The notes under the pieces: generated by a model | What the model was told of the DNA's origin: nothing | The model's input: the letters and a program-made list of their open reading frames with translations, nothing else | Database searches by the model: none | In this document: positions 24,201 through 36,841 of the stretch, piece by piece | Position numbering within the stretch: position 1 is the first letter of the stretch | How the letters are laid out: each line of letters opens with the position of its first letter | Made by a program: the position numbers and the translations under genes | Assembly (NCBI GenBank): GCA_013396655.1 | Contig: WBMV01006429.1 | Location: forward strand, 124,001 to 188,000 | Length of the DNA stretch: 64,000 bases | Reading direction: 5' to 3' | Source: Campylorhamphus procurvoides | Taxonomy: Eukaryota; Chordata; Aves; Passeriformes; Dendrocolaptidae

Positions 24201-27200
24201 CTTTGTCCACAAGAAACATGTTTGCTCCTGGTTCAACCTCCCCATCTCCCCAGTTCAGCTGAGCCTGGTGACTGGGCTGAATCGGTCTCCTTATGGGTTT
24301 GCCTTTCTCTTGTGAAAACTGCTTTGGAATTTCATGTTTAAAACAAGATTTCTCTTTTCAGAAACACCCACCCACTCGGCACACGCGGAGTTTGCCAACA
24401 ATTAACCAGCCAATCTGTCTGGAAAATAATTAAATATGTTTGAAAGAAAAAGAAATCTATTTAAATGAAGAAAATCACAGACTAAACAGCGTGATTTTTT
24501 GCCATGCACCACTTTTTTGAAGACAACATGACCTGTGTCTTGTGTGTACCAATTCCAAGAATGATGTGGTTGAGGCTCAACAGCAAAGCCCTTGATCTCA
24601 CTGTCCCTCTTCCAGCTCTCAGAAGGCAACATTCTTTTCAAAAATGCTTAGCAAGGTTAACAACTTCTGCCAACAGCAGCCTGAGACCTGGGAGCTTCCA
24701 ATGATGGACCTGTGGCTTTTTCATTCAGTCCATTCACTGTGCTGTGAATCTCCCAAATATTTAACTTCAAGGACTTCAGTTCTGTCTCACTCATCAGCCA
24801 CCACACAGATTGAGCCAAGACACTGCCCTAAATACTCTCTGCACCGTGGATTTCCTGCAACCCACCCATGGAGAAAGCAGCTTGTGGAGCCACAGCAGCT
24901 TCCAGGAGGGATCACCCCACAGGCTGCTGTTTGCAGAATATCTTTGACTGTAAACTTGTTGCCATTTCTTTAGGGTTCTTCTTGGATTTACTTTCTGCCA
25001 CTTCTCTTTTTTTTTGACATTTGTGCTTCTTGAAACTATGCCTGAATAAATCTTCATGCCCTTTCCAGTTGCTAGAACTAATCACCTTCTTGGAAATCTG
25101 CAGAAGAGAGCTTGAAAGTGTTAAAAAAACCTTCCAAATGAGACATTTTGAGAATACCAAAAGTGGTCTGAAAAAAAAGCAACAAACCAAAACCCTCAGA
25201 GTTGAGCATGTTTGCAATTCTGTGTTGCAGATATCCCTGGGATGAAGGGTTTGGTCCTTCAAGGTGTAGCTGGCTATAAATCAGAATTTCATAGCCTTAG
25301 GGCTCAGCAGATAAACAGTCACAGAGTTCAATCCCACTTGTTCCCACACAGGAGCTGGGATGGATTGGAAGGAGATGACAAGATCATGATGTGTTTCAGC
25401 AGGACCTGCTGAAATTATTGCTAAAGAGAGCACAAAGCAGCTCTTGTATTTGCAACAGCAAGGAAGTCATCCTAAACTTCCCAGCATACAAAGTGCATCG
25501 TTGCACAGCTTGGACACCTCCAAATTGCTTCAATTAAAATCAATTCCTCTGTTTATCTCAATTCCTGAGTTATTGACAACTCATAATCTAAGGATTTGTT
25601 CCTTCTCCAACAGCATATGTGCCCAAGCCTGCAAGGCAGACGGAGCCTGCAACACTGCCAAGCACAACCTCTGCTGGTGCAGCATTTCTTATCCTGGTGA
25701 ACTCAAAGGTACTGCTTGGAGAGAGGAACAGAGCCAGCTCCAACCTGCAGGACAACATCACATCATCCCTGAATGATCTGTAGCATCAGACCACAAATGC
25801 TTCATTCCTCTTCTTCCTCCCTCCTCATGGTGGTTGTCTGGCTAAAAAAACCGAAAAATTAAAGAATAAAACAGTGCAAACCAAGGGGAGAGCTGTAGCT
25901 TTGACAAACTGTCATGACCTTGAGATTCACACACAAACAATTCCAAGAATTTTTCATTTGATTGAGAAAACGGATTCACATTTTACCAGGAAATAAAACC
26001 TTTCTGGAAAACATGACCCCAAAGAAAGGAAAGAAAAAGACCAAACCACTATTACAATTATATAATCCAAATGATGTTTGGAATGAAATTTTCGGTTCTA
26101 TACTTGACCTTTCTTGAAAGTCATGTCATGACTGACTCTCTTTTCTGTCATTGCTGCAAACCCTTCAATGAGACACCCGAGCCAGCAGAGTTGGATGTTC
26201 TCAGATGTTCAGGTGTGTCGTGTCAGACCCGTGGGAAGGGAGAATTCCACTTGGCTCTGGCTGCACTGTGGGATCTCTGGAGGCCTCAGGAAAGTGAGGA
26301 GATGCCAGGGATGCCTACACAGATCCAGGATTCCTGCTTGGAGGGACAGCAGAGCTGCACTAACTGTGTGTGGCATCCACCAAACCCACCCAGGGATCTC
26401 CTTCACGGCACCCAACCCTTCTCCAGACACTGCTGGAATCACACACTACAAAGCCTTTGCTCTACACGAGTGCCAGCTTCCCAATAGCCCCATTTCCCAG
26501 AGGCCCCAGTGCCTGAAAGCAGAATATTTTCCTTCTCTGTGAAAGATAAAGGATTTTTTAGGCTAAGAGGTTCACAGCTGTTGCAAACCAGAGCAATCCC
26601 ACCGAAGCCAGGGTGGATACACGTGGCCTCACATCATCTCCAGTGCTGCCAAGGCACCTGCAGATCCTCCACCAAGCACTGCCCTGCTGCTCATTAACTG
26701 CTGCCCTACATCTCAAATAATCCTTGTTTTGGTCTTTTTTTTGTGTTTGTTTTTAAAAGGCAATGCTCCTGGCTAAGTCCCTCCATCCTTATGCCTGAAG
26801 AGGTTCAAATTCTCTCAACGAGGTGCAAAACACCCTGTTCTGCTCTGTTTGGGCCAGTTCCATCCTACCACCACCAGTGCCAAGCACGTGGGAAGGAGAA
26901 AGCTCTGCTGGAGGAATGACAAAACTTCCACACTGATTTGATGAGTCTCACAATAATTCTCAAATAGGTTGCTCATCACTTGGCTTTTCCTTGGACACCC
27001 AGATGCTTTAAAACTTCCACAGTCTCGATTTATTTGCATCCTAATTGCTTTCTCAAGTTCTGAGGAAGAAACCTACAGTTTGATGCGTTTTATTCTCAAG
27101 AGCTTTGACAAATTCGGAGTGCCTTGATTTCCTCTGCCTTTGCTGTCAGTGGGAGCCAAAATCCTTAATGGGCTTCAGCAGCCAGAACAGCTGGATTTCT

Positions 27201-30200
27201 GCAGAGCACACCCCACTAAGGTGCCCATCCCACAGGCTGAGCAGTGAAACTTCATTACCATCCCTGCACGTGGCTTTGGGAACACGAGGTGGAAGTGCCT
27301 TTGATCAAAAATGTAGTCAGAGCAGGATTTTCCAAATATTCAGCTCCTCCTGAAATCCAAACTCTGCCCACTGGCTTTAAAGAAAACAGATCTTAGGCCA
27401 GAACTGAACACTTTGGAAAATTCAAAGCAGAAGCAGAATGACTCTGTGTGGTCACCACTTGCTAAAGGAAAAATCAAGTGTGACTAACTGTAGAACTACT
27501 GGAATTTCTCTAAACCCATACTTGAACCTTTGCTGAGCTCTGAACAGTTCATTTACAATTAATTTGTGATTTTTCCTTACCTCCCAAACGATGAGTTCTG
27601 GGAGCAGCTGGGAGCTGGACTGCCACAAATGTTGTTTCCATGGCATTTCCAGGCTGACTGGAAGCCAAAAACATTAGAAAGCTCATGAGGCAGCCTGTTT
27701 TCAAAAGTTCTCAAGCAAATTTTGGCTGATGCAGTATGTTTGGATGACTTCAGAGGAGCATCCAAACTGAGGCATGTCTCATAGTCCATCCTTCTCCCAG
27801 TGAGAGCCAAGTCAAAAATCCTCACTCAGGCTTTGTATCTGGAATTCCCGTTTTCATTCCCATTTTCATTCCCATTATGGTGTGTGCCCTACTTTTCAGA
27901 GCCCCCAGATTGCCTCCTTTCCTAAAGGGAGAGGTCTCCTTCCCAAACAGAAAGCATCAGCTTCAAACACTGACCTTTCTGTAGCTGCTGCTCCATAAGC
28001 AGAGGGGGAGAAGCTACAAACAAATAAAACATTGAATGCATTAATTCCCCCGGCTCTCAACGAAGCGCTGAGTTCAAAATTTCCTGCAAATCCGAGAGAG
28101 GATGAATGCCAAGTGTGATTCCAACTTCTCAGTGCAGCTATAACAAACTATTGCCTGGCTCCCAATCCCAGCCAGCCACCATGCAAGAAAATACATATGC
28201 ATGGCAGGAGTTCTCATTTGATCAGCACCAAGACTGCTTCCACTTTATATTTCAAAAAGAAACTGAGAAACTGCAATTTTAAAACTCCCTGCAAAGCCCA
28301 GATTCAGTTATAACACCAAACTCACAGCTGATTGCATTCTTCATGGTCACTGCAGAGAATTCAGGGCACCAACTGGGTGAGTTGCCTTTCCAGAGAGCAG
28401 ACAGAGCCCAGTTCCAGGTCTTGAGCTTTATCAGCTGCACCACTGACCCCCGAGAGACCTCAGCTCCCTTTGGGTTCCTTTCTGCTGCATGGGTTGCTTC
28501 AGTCTGCATTTCCATCTCTTATTGCAAATTCAGCAAGGTGGCCCTCACTCCTGAAGGGACCTCAGAGCTGGACACAGGACAACACAGAAATGTGCTGATT
28601 TCGAGAGCCCAACTGCAGTTGGGAAGAACATTTGAGTGGAGAGCAATATCTCCTGCTCCAAGCAGGGACAGGAACTCTGCTCAGTCGAATGTGTGGTCAC
28701 CCATCCCAAGGTGTACCTGCAAATCCCACCCAGCAGGACTCCTTTGTCAGAACACCCCTCTCTGTGGGAACTTGGAGTTCTTTGGCATCTCAGCCCAGTT
28801 CCCTCAGCTCACAGCTCATTTTTGGCTCTCAGGGCTAAGCAGGTTTGCTCTGGAATGGCCCAAGGAGACCATGCTCTGTCCATTGTTTGGTCTTAACTGC
28901 CAAGCTTGGGATGAGGCTTCTGAAAGAAAAACCCTTCATGTTCTGAGTTCGTGTAATGATCCCACTCCTTCCCTTGTTTGTCACAGCCCTGAGTGTTTTG
29001 CACTGTTGTCTTTCTTTTCTTTGAGGCCTGGGCTGGTCTTAAGTGAGACAGACAGTCTGTTTGCAGGGCTGTGGCATGTGGCTGTTTATGAATAATGAGT
29101 GTCACAGACAGACTGATTAAAAGCCATTTTCTGTGTGGCAGGAGGACAGGAAAGGGGACATTGTGTGGAATATTTATTAGTGAAATAGTCAGCACCACGC
29201 TAGGTAAGGACTGTGGGGGAAAGCAAAAGAATGACATCAAGGGAAAACTGTGCCCAAAAGCTCCAGGGAGAAGGGGAATGGCCACGCAGAACAGCCCAAA
29301 AGGAGGAGGGACACGAATGGGAGGCAGGGAGAAGTGAGCAAGGCTCACATCAACTTAATCCATGAGCCCAGAGCACTCTGTTTGATCCTCCAAAGCAGGT
29401 AAATAAAGAGGGGCTCAGAGCAGCACCTCACTGCAAATGGGAATAGATATTTTACCCAGAGCTGAACCGAGGAGCACACTGAGGTGGATCTGTGGCACTG
29501 GAGCCGTAGCTGAGTCTCGTTCAGGCTTCAATCTACCCCTCAAACCTTCCATTGCAGCTCTCAGCTGAAGGATCTGCCAAAGGGAGCACCTGCTGGGATT
29601 TCCCTGCCAGAATGTCCCAGGCTCAATTCCCTGTCCCAGACACACCAGACAGCACCTCCAATAACTGGAGCTGGAGACCATATACTGGTTTCTTACATAA
29701 ATTTGTAGCTTACCAGCAGCAACCTTTTCCATGAATTGAGCCATTCCTGCAAAAGACAATGCCTGACATATTCAAGACTCAGAATAACCCCAAGACAAAC
29801 ATGTTTGCATCAGCTGGCACTGTTTAACAAACAGAGCATGCAGTGCTTCACCTCTGGTGACAAACACTTGTCATGGACATGCTCTAGTCATCCATTAATA
29901 GCATCTGAAATCCTCAGTAAAGCAAAGGAAAGGTCCTGGAAAAGGGGAGAAAATTACCATGCGTGTGGTAAAACAACTTGGAGAGTCATTCTAAATAGGG
30001 AGCAAGAAAAGAATGAAAACATCTCTCCACCCACACACAAGGCATCCTATTGCCTGCAGAAGTTGTACAGTGGTCCCTCAGCTAAACAAACAAAAATATT
30101 GACACATAATTAAATAAATAAAAGCTGATTTTGTTTTTCCTGGTAGTGTTTATTTCCCCTCTGTAGCTTTTCAGACGTGGTAGAATTAACCTTGGGGTTC

Positions 30201-30821
30201 TTTGCTTTTAAAACAAGGAGATGCCGTGTGTGTGTGCACATCCCTGGCCAGGATTGCTCATCACTGACCTTTCTCCCCACAGAGCATTGGCACCCTCCAA
30301 AGTGGCTGGAAATTAATCTGAAACAGGGTTATGTAATACCTAAGTTTTAACAATCCTCTCTTTTCCTCTCCCCTGAACATAACAACTCTGCTGTGAAACA
30401 AGAGAATCCCCTGTGAATGCCCACTGTGCCAGGCAGAGACTCAGAGCCAGCAGGAGACCTTCAGCTCCTATTCCCAGTCACAGGGAATTTTAAAGTCCCT
30501 TCCTTTTCCTTATCTCTTAGGAAAAGAGTAGGTTAAAAAATCAGCATTAATTGCAATCCTGTTTTATTGTGCTCTTCTCAAAACCCCAGTTCTCCTCACT
30601 GATGGTACGACTGCCTGGTGGGTATGAAGGGAACCTGCTCCTGGTGCTTCTGTCCACTTTGGACCACTCCTTTCCTCCTCTGGCCTTTTCTTGCCATTCA
30701 TTTCACCATGTATGGAAAGTGAAACCTGATAAAAGTCAGTTGTTTGAAGAACAAAAAGCTGTTAACGCTATGGATTGGGTGGGTTTTATTTGAGTTTATT
30801 TGTGAGCACAAACTGGTGCCT
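21215..30821. other. Long non-genic stretch
   Basis: No exon, RNA gene or CR1 copy recognised. Contents of note: A-rich low-complexity at 22696-22743; a possible conserved element at about 22310-22500 (A/T-rich with several retained CpG); a loose CCTAAA-like degenerate repeat at 23255-23302; three copies of a 12-bp TTTTCATTCCCA unit at about 27846-27876. The longest open frame of the window (250 codons, 28343-29095) lies here and looks like chance. Confidence 0.4.
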
Positions 30822-30885
30822 GTGAGAAAGGAGGGTGTGGATTAATAGGATGGGTGAGAAAGGAGTGTGTGGATTAATAGGATGG
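30822..30885. repeat. Tandem duplication of a 32-bp unit
   Basis: Two adjacent copies (30822-30853 and 30854-30885) of a unit starting gtgagaaaggag and ending attaataggatgg differ at one base, so the duplication is recent. Confidence 0.95.
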
Positions 30886-31484
30886 CACGTCCATTAGAAG
30901 AACAAAACCTTCTCACAAACATGGGGTATTTATTGTTTGCATTTTACAGACGTAGCAAAATCATAAAACAACTCCATTCTGGTCTTTTTACCATTTCTTA
31001 TATTTCTGCCCATTTCAAATTTATATTTTTGCTCCATAAAATGGAAAAGCTTCTGCAAATTGCTTGGAAAGGGGCCATATTACAAATAAAACCCATCACA
31101 AAACAAGATGAGCTGTATTTCTTTTTAACAGCTCATCATCAGTCCTCTCAAGAGAATCCTTGTGTCTCTGAAAAGAAAACCACTTCAGCTGAAATAATTC
31201 CTCAGGTTTTTAATTAGTACATTCCTCTTCAGGAGTCACTTTTAACAGCTAATTCCTTCACCTGCCCCTCTCTCTTCATTCTTGAAAACAATCCTCTCAG
31301 CAGTTCCAGCGGGGATGTGCTTTGCACAGTGACATTTAAAGACACAGCAGAGAGGGAAGAATAAAAGTGACCAGCTCAGGGATTCATTATAGAGTGAGTA
31401 TTGGAAAAGCCCCAGCTAATTGTTAGCTCTGATTTTATTTAATTCAATTCAGACAAGAATAGACACAGTATGTCCTGGCTACAG
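30886..31484. other. Non-genic stretch, nothing recognised
   Basis: Single-copy DNA; no repeat or exon seen. Confidence 0.45.
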
Positions 31485-31610
31485 TCATGGAATGGTTTGG
31501 GTGGGAAGGGACCTTGAAGAGCAGCTGGTTCCATGGGCAGGACCACCTTCCACCACACCAGGTTGCTCCAGGTCCCATCTAAACCAGCCTTGAACCCTTC
31601 CAGCTGAACA
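31485..31610 (-). mobile_element. CR1 LINE 3'-end fragment
   Basis: Reverse-complement CR1 3' end: 'tcatggaatggtttgggtgg', 'gaagggaccttgaagagcag', 'ccatgggcaggaccaccttc', 'ccaccacaccaggttgctcc', then 'ccagccttgaacccttccag'. It has a small internal loss compared with the usual order. Non-coding remnant. Confidence 0.92.
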
Positions 31611-32509
31611 TGGGCTTAGCCTGGGCAGCAGGAAGAGACACCAGGCACTCCTGAGCTCCTCTGCTTCTTGAGGAACACCTTCCACCACAGACTGAGGGGT
31701 TTCCAGGACACTCTTTGTGTCACTGATTGCTCCCTCTCAAGAATCTCTTCCCCTCCTCACCAGGCCCCATGACAAAGCCTTGGTGTCCCCCTGCAAACAT
31801 CCTGTGGCCCTGCCAGCAGCAGGGAGGTGGCTGCACACTCACCACACATCATGACTTCCCCCTGTCCTTTGAAGGCACCATCCCGAAACCTGAGAAAATT
31901 AAGTCAGAACAATATTGATATTTTATCTCTGGTAATGATTCCAGTTCAGCACTGGAGATCTCATGATCACTCTGCCCAGTGTGCCTTGAAAACTGCAAGC
32001 AAAACAGTAAAGGGCCCCACTCACTTTTTACATGAAAAACATCCACCAATGGTGTTCAGGTCAACACACACTCTGCTCTGAAAATGTGGGCACTGTAGGG
32101 AGCAGGGAAAAGCAATGACTTGGAGAAAAAATACATATTCCTCTTTTAAACTGCTGCATAGGCTGGTTCACTGAAAGACCTAAAATAGGAAAGCAACTGA
32201 TTTCTCATTTCTGCCCAATATGCAGCCTGGCCTACTGCTGCTCAAGGATTGTTTTCAGGTGAACTTCAGGAGTCTCTGCTCAATTTTAAAAGACAGATTT
32301 GATTTTCTCCTTCTCACAGGAGTTTGTTCTCTCAGCAGCAACTGCATTTGTCTCATTGCTGGTCTGGCTGAACTCAAACAAGGCTCTTTCCTCCCCTGCA
32401 ATCCCAGTGCCAAGAACAACAAACCCCGACCCCAAAGGGGCTCTGGGCACTGCCAGTCGGGGGGTTGTGCTCAGGCTGTGGGAGAACAATGAGAAACCTT
32501 CCAAAGTTG
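31611..32509. other. Non-genic stretch, nothing recognised
   Basis: Single-copy DNA between a CR1 fragment and a tandem array. A weak acceptor-like 'tctccttctcacag' at about 32320 has no convincing exon after it. Confidence 0.4.
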
Positions 32510-32799
32510 AACTGTGCCCAAAAGAAGCGCCCCTAAGTGTCCAAAATAAGTGCTTAAGTGCCCAACTTAAGTGCTCGAAAGTGTCCACAAGAAGTGCCCC
32601 AACGTGTCCAAAATAAGCGCTTAAGTGTGCAACTTAAGTGCTCGAAAGTGTCCAAGATGCACACTTTAGTGTCCAAAATTAGCACCCCTAAGTGTCCAAA
32701 ATAAGCACTTCAGTGTGTAACTTAAGTGCTCTAAAGTGTCCAAGATCCACAATTCAGTGTCCACAAGAGGTGCCCCAAAGTGTCCAAAATAAGCTCCCC
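32510..32799. repeat. Degenerate ~22-bp tandem array, 13 units with higher-order order
   Basis: Thirteen head-to-tail units of 21-25 bp share the core AAGTGTCCAAAATAAGTGCTT. Unit types recur in order. Type A (aaaataag-gctt) is followed by type B (caacttaagtgctcg) three times, at 32535, 32601 and 32690. The A-B-D trio at 32601-32667 is repeated at 32690-32755, where D is the 'ccaagatgcacac'-like unit. This points to block duplication on top of single-unit slippage. Most units lack stops on the - strand, so spurious long frames arise there. Confidence 0.95.
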
Positions 32800-32852
32800 A
32801 GCTCCCTGAGAGAAGAGCTGAAGCCCCCGAGAGCTGATGCGCTCCAGGCACA

Positions 32853-32875
32853 CGAGAGGGAGAGAGAGAGAGAGC
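32853..32875. repeat. (GA)n short microsatellite
   Basis: A run of GA dinucleotides broken once by an extra G, 'gagagggagagagagagaga' and onward, just downstream of the 22-bp array. Confidence 0.85.
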
Positions 32876-33010
32876 AAACAATCCTGCTAACTTTAGATCC
32901 CCTAATTATGGGATGGAATGGTGGGCAACACTGCCTTAGGTAGGACCTGGGTACCAAGGAAGGCCCAAACCAAACCCAAGAAACCAAACCACGACACTGC
33001 CCCAACTCTG

Positions 33011-33143
33011 GGAGTGTCCCAGGCCAGGTTGGACGGGGCTTGGAGCAACCTGGGACAGTGCAAGGTGTCCCTGCCCATGGCAGGGGGTGGCACTGCATGA
33101 TTTTTAAGGCTCCCTCCAGCCCAAACCATCCTGTGACTCTCTA
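33011..33143 (+). mobile_element. CR1 LINE 3'-end fragment
   Basis: Plus-orientation CR1 3' end: 'aggccaggttggacggggct', 'tggagcaacctgggacagtg', 'gtgtccctgcccatggcagg', then 'ctccctccagcccaaaccat' and 'cctgtgact'. The order is exactly that of avian CR1 tails. Confidence 0.95.
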
Positions 33144-33662
33144 ATTTCCCCTCTGTGGAATGAGAACAAGACAAGGATGTTAAACCTCAGATGCCAGAAG
33201 AGCACTGAGAGTTCTCCAAGCCCCCTTCCCTGCAGGACCACGATGACTTTATTGCCTTCCCCCCTCTTCAGCCGGGGCACAGAATCAGATCTCCAAAAAT
33301 GTGGCTCCTCAGCCTGATTTAATGGTACAGAAGGACTTTCAAGCATCGTAAGCCAGAGTGATTCATCCCAGGGCCTGATTCCCAGGGCTCTGCTGCGGGA
33401 GAGGCTGCGCTGGGGAAGTGCCAGATGAGAGCAGGCAGCAGAAAATAGCAGGAATAGTCAGCAAGCAGCCTTTTCTTTTTGAAACCACCAATAAACACAA
33501 TAAATATTTATGTAAAAATAGTGTTCCAGCAGCTGCTGAAAAATGAGGGAAAGCACAGTGTTGGGTAACAGCTGACTGCTTCAAATCCAGCACAGCTGAG
33601 CAAGCAGAGTTGATGGAGCTGAGGAAAACTGTAAAGATTGATCTCAAAGTCACACAAAGATA
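33144..33662. other. Non-genic stretch, nothing recognised
   Basis: Single-copy DNA with no recognisable exon or repeat. Confidence 0.45.
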
Positions 33663-33750
33663 AAGAAGAGAAAGAGAAAGAGAAAGAGAAAGAGAAAGAG
33701 AAAGAGAAAGAGAAAGAGAAAGAGAAAGAGAAAGAGAGAAAGAGAAAGAA
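33663..33750. repeat. (GAGAAA)n microsatellite
   Basis: About 14 copies of the hexamer GAGAAA, nearly perfect, with a GAGAGAAA interruption close to the 3' end. Purine-only on the + strand. Open frames across it (Lys/Glu repeats on +, Phe/Ser repeats on -) are artefacts. Confidence 0.98.
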
Positions 33751-36506
33751 ATTTGAGGTAGAAAATAAGTCAGGCATCGATTTTCAACTGCCTGGGATGT
33801 TTTCAGTCCTGCAGGTGTATTTTTAATGTTGTGGAGAAATGGAGTTATTTGTTTGTCTAAGTCTTTATTCTTGTTTGTCTGAGACTTCCTGAATATTTGT
33901 TCTTAATTTAAGCTGAGGTTTCTAACATGAGGATTTGGAAATACCTAATCATGGTTACATGCACAAAGCCTAGAGATTACTGCAGCATTTTCATACACTA
34001 TAACGAAGGACTAAACCCTGCTAAGGAGAAGTTGTTTTATTGAAAATTGCCTTTTTGCTCTGCTTCTGCTGCTTGAAATGGAACCAAAGAGCTCAGTGCC
34101 CAATAAAATAGAATCTCTGTAGGTGAATAATGTCAAAGTAGCTAAAAAAATTAAAATATTAGTACAGAGTTTTTGTATCTCTGCTTTTGCAAGTAAAGCT
34201 TTTACATTAATTAGTGTCTCCACATGCTTGTAGATTTGGAGATGTCCCAGAAAAGTGTTTCTAGGGATTGGAAGCAAAATATAATAGCTCAGAGTGGAAA
34301 GACCAGTTATTTATTCACTTTCCTATCCAACCCCTTGTGAAAAGATTAAATGGCTGCTGTAAATGAATATTAAATCTTTTATATTCTAGACCTGTCTTTA
34401 TTTAAAATAAAAAAATAAAAAAAATTAAAAAATAGTGTTTGTCTGAAGGGGATTTGGAACCTTTTGCTCCAACTAAAGTGGGTTTCCTGCCATATTTGTA
34501 TGAAGATTTAAAATCCTGGCTTGCTACCATCCACCGTACCCCATGTGGAAATGGAAACCATGAAACAACCAAGGGCATGGAGACCAGTCATCAGAAATGA
34601 AAAAACATCCTGCACCAGAGCAAAGAGCCCAATGAAAGCAATTAAAGAAACAGCAATCAGCGCTTGCCTCAGTTAATAAAGCTTTTCAAAATGCACACAG
34701 TCCTGTCCCTGAGTGATGACATTTCTGTGTGCTGTGGTGTTTTATCCATTTCCTCTCCAGCTCCTCTTTGATCAGGCAGGGAACAGCCTTTGAGCACAAA
34801 TATTGCTGTAATGCACTTTTTACTCCATTACAAGTCAGACAAAGGTATTGCCGAGGTGAATTTGGGTCAAGAGAATAAATCAGAGTCATGTTCCTCCACC
34901 TGCCACCTTTCTTGGTAATAATTTGACAGGTTTGTTACTAAACCCATAAATCTGGGGGAGTTCATCACAAAGCAAAGTTACTGCACTCTCAGCTTCACAT
35001 CATTTTTAATTTAGGTGCAGAGATTCCTGCCCAGGAACAGGGTAGGGTTTCTCACTTGTCCTTGCCCCAGGGTAAATGCCACCTTTGCCCCTTGCAGGAG
35101 CAGCCCAGGATGACAGCCTAGGTGCAATCCCAGTGGAGAAAATCCCTGGAAACTCTAAAAACGAGCCTCATTTGGGCTATATCCAGTTTTCCCCTTTGCT
35201 TCTCCACACAGAAGCAAAACCAGAGCTTGGATGGGGGTTGTTTACACCTTATTGTAGGACTTTTACCCAACAGGACAGCAGGAAAACACTGGCTCTGCAG
35301 GGTCCCTGTGGCCTTTGTGCCCTCCAGGTGCCACTGAGCTTTACTGCCCTAGCCCCACTGCAAGGGCACAGGGGGAAAAGCCCACCCCTCAACCCCCTGC
35401 CTTGCTTCACTAAGGGAGGAAAGGGAAATCAGCATGAAAGGCTCCAAACGTGCCATAAACTCAGTGGGAAAAACCTTTCTGATGATTTCCCATGAGGCAC
35501 GGAAAGGTTAATGCAATTATTCTCTTCTATGCTTTTATTGCAGCTCCTCGTCCTCCTCCTGGCTCTCCACCAAAAACCAAAAAACCAACCACCAAACCTA
35601 CAACAAAATCCTTCACATCACACCCCCCTTTTCCAGAGGAGTTACTTAATTATAAGGGACAGAGTCAGGCAGCCTTAATTAGACAACAGAATCCTTAAGC
35701 ACATGCTTAATTAAAACATTAAGTATTGGGTGTTAAATATATCTTTAAATACCTTGTCGAGTGGGGCCATAAAGGGGAATGGCACTTCCCAGCCCCAATT
35801 TCAGCCATAATTCTCTCCTCCACAGCTCCCTGAGAGGTCTCCAGCCTTAAAGCACATCAGGACTTGCTTCCCTGCCAGCACCAGCTGCAGAACAGGCTGC
35901 TGCAGTTTGGACAATAAACCCACCTCCCCTGCCAGCCTCTCAATGGCTTTTCCTGCCCCAGGACCCTCTTCCCCCCAGGAAATGTAAAATTACAGGTGCA
36001 CATTTTCTCTCTCAGCCTTAAGGGACAGTGGTGTTTCAGTTTTGGAGTAACCATTGTCAACACAGAGATGCTGCCATATGAAATGTTGCATCCAGGAGTT
36101 TTCCAAGTTAAACAGGGTGATTTTTATTATCAATTTAGATGTTTTAATATTTATTTGTAGAGTTTCCCTCCAAGTACCAACACTGCTGCAGATCAGTGGG
36201 GGTTTAATCAGCTCCCAAAGCACCAGTGGCCTGTCCTGTGTTCCTCAACTCCAGTGCTTGGGAATGGCAGGAGTGAACTCTTGCATGCCCACTGGTTTTT
36301 ACTTTTTTCCTTTGAAAGATCACATTCCTTTTCCAAAAGACCTCCTCTGCCCCATCCTTGTGGTCTGACAAACCTCCTGGAGCCTCAGCATGAGCAGCCT
36401 AAGGAGCACAGAGATGTGTTTTACACACACCACAGGTACTGCCAAGGGGTTGTTTCAGTGCCAGCTCCCAAGACACTTCTCAACACTTTAATAAAGGTAT
36501 CCCACT
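33751..36506. other. Non-genic stretch with A/T-rich patch
   Basis: No gene recognised. An A/T-only patch lies at 34399-34433 (TTTAAAATAAAAAAATAAAA-like). At 35525-35543 a T-rich tract ends in CAG and is followed by a Pro/Lys/Thr low-complexity open frame (35544-35698), which I regard as chance because of its simple composition. Confidence 0.4.
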
Positions 36507-36668
36507 TAAAAGCACACACAGCTTTTAAGGATTTCCATTAAAAACACACACAGCTTTTAAGGATTTCCATAAGAAACATACACACAGCTTTTAAGGATTT
36601 CCATTAAAAGCACACACAGCTTTTAAGGGTTTCCATTAAAAGCACACACAGCTTTTAAGGATTTCCAT
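36507..36668. repeat. Five-unit 32-bp tandem array of small inverted repeats
   Basis: Units at 36507-36538, 36539-36570, 36571-36604, 36605-36636 and 36637-36668 share the form taaaagcacacacagctttt + aaggatttccat. Units 1, 4 and 5 each hold a perfect inverted repeat TTAAAAGC-acacaca-GCTTTTAA (8-bp arms, 7-base loop). Unit 2 breaks one arm by a single G-to-A change and unit 3 is longer and more diverged. Each unit could form a cruciform or hairpin. Confidence 0.97.
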
Positions 36669-36841
36669 GCAGCTCATCTGGCAGGGAACAATCTACAAAA
36701 CCCCAGCTTGTTCACAGGGAAAATGAAAACCAAACCAAACCCAACACACATATATGTATCAGAAAGCAAAAAGGGGGTGGGATGGGTGAAGGAGAAAACC
36801 AAACCAACCAACCAAAAAAAAAATCTAAAAAAAAAAATAAG
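36669..36841. other. A/C-rich low-complexity stretch
   Basis: Strongly A/C-rich on the + strand with AAACC-like steps (36727-36745 and 36797-36815) and two long A runs. No gene content. It separates the hairpin array from the promoter-like segment. Confidence 0.6.

Noticed and set aside
28343..29095. Longest open frame in the window, 250 codons on +
   Set aside because: Weak start context (T at -3), random-looking residues, no domain, signal peptide or membrane segment, and overlapping open frames in other phases. The length is near what chance allows in 64 kb of six frames.
32286..32881. Repetitive - strand frames (FWTLRGA-like repeats)
   Set aside because: They are translations of the 22-bp tandem array, whose units happen to lack stops on that strand.
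33508..33826. Lys/Glu-repeat (+) and Phe/Ser-repeat (-) reading frames
   Set aside because: They are translations of the GAGAAA microsatellite.
35492..35698. Pro/Lys/Thr-rich frame after a 'ttttattgcag' acceptor
   Set aside because: The coding-like look comes from CCT and ACCAAA simple sequence, and there is no donor, partner exon or poly(A) signal.
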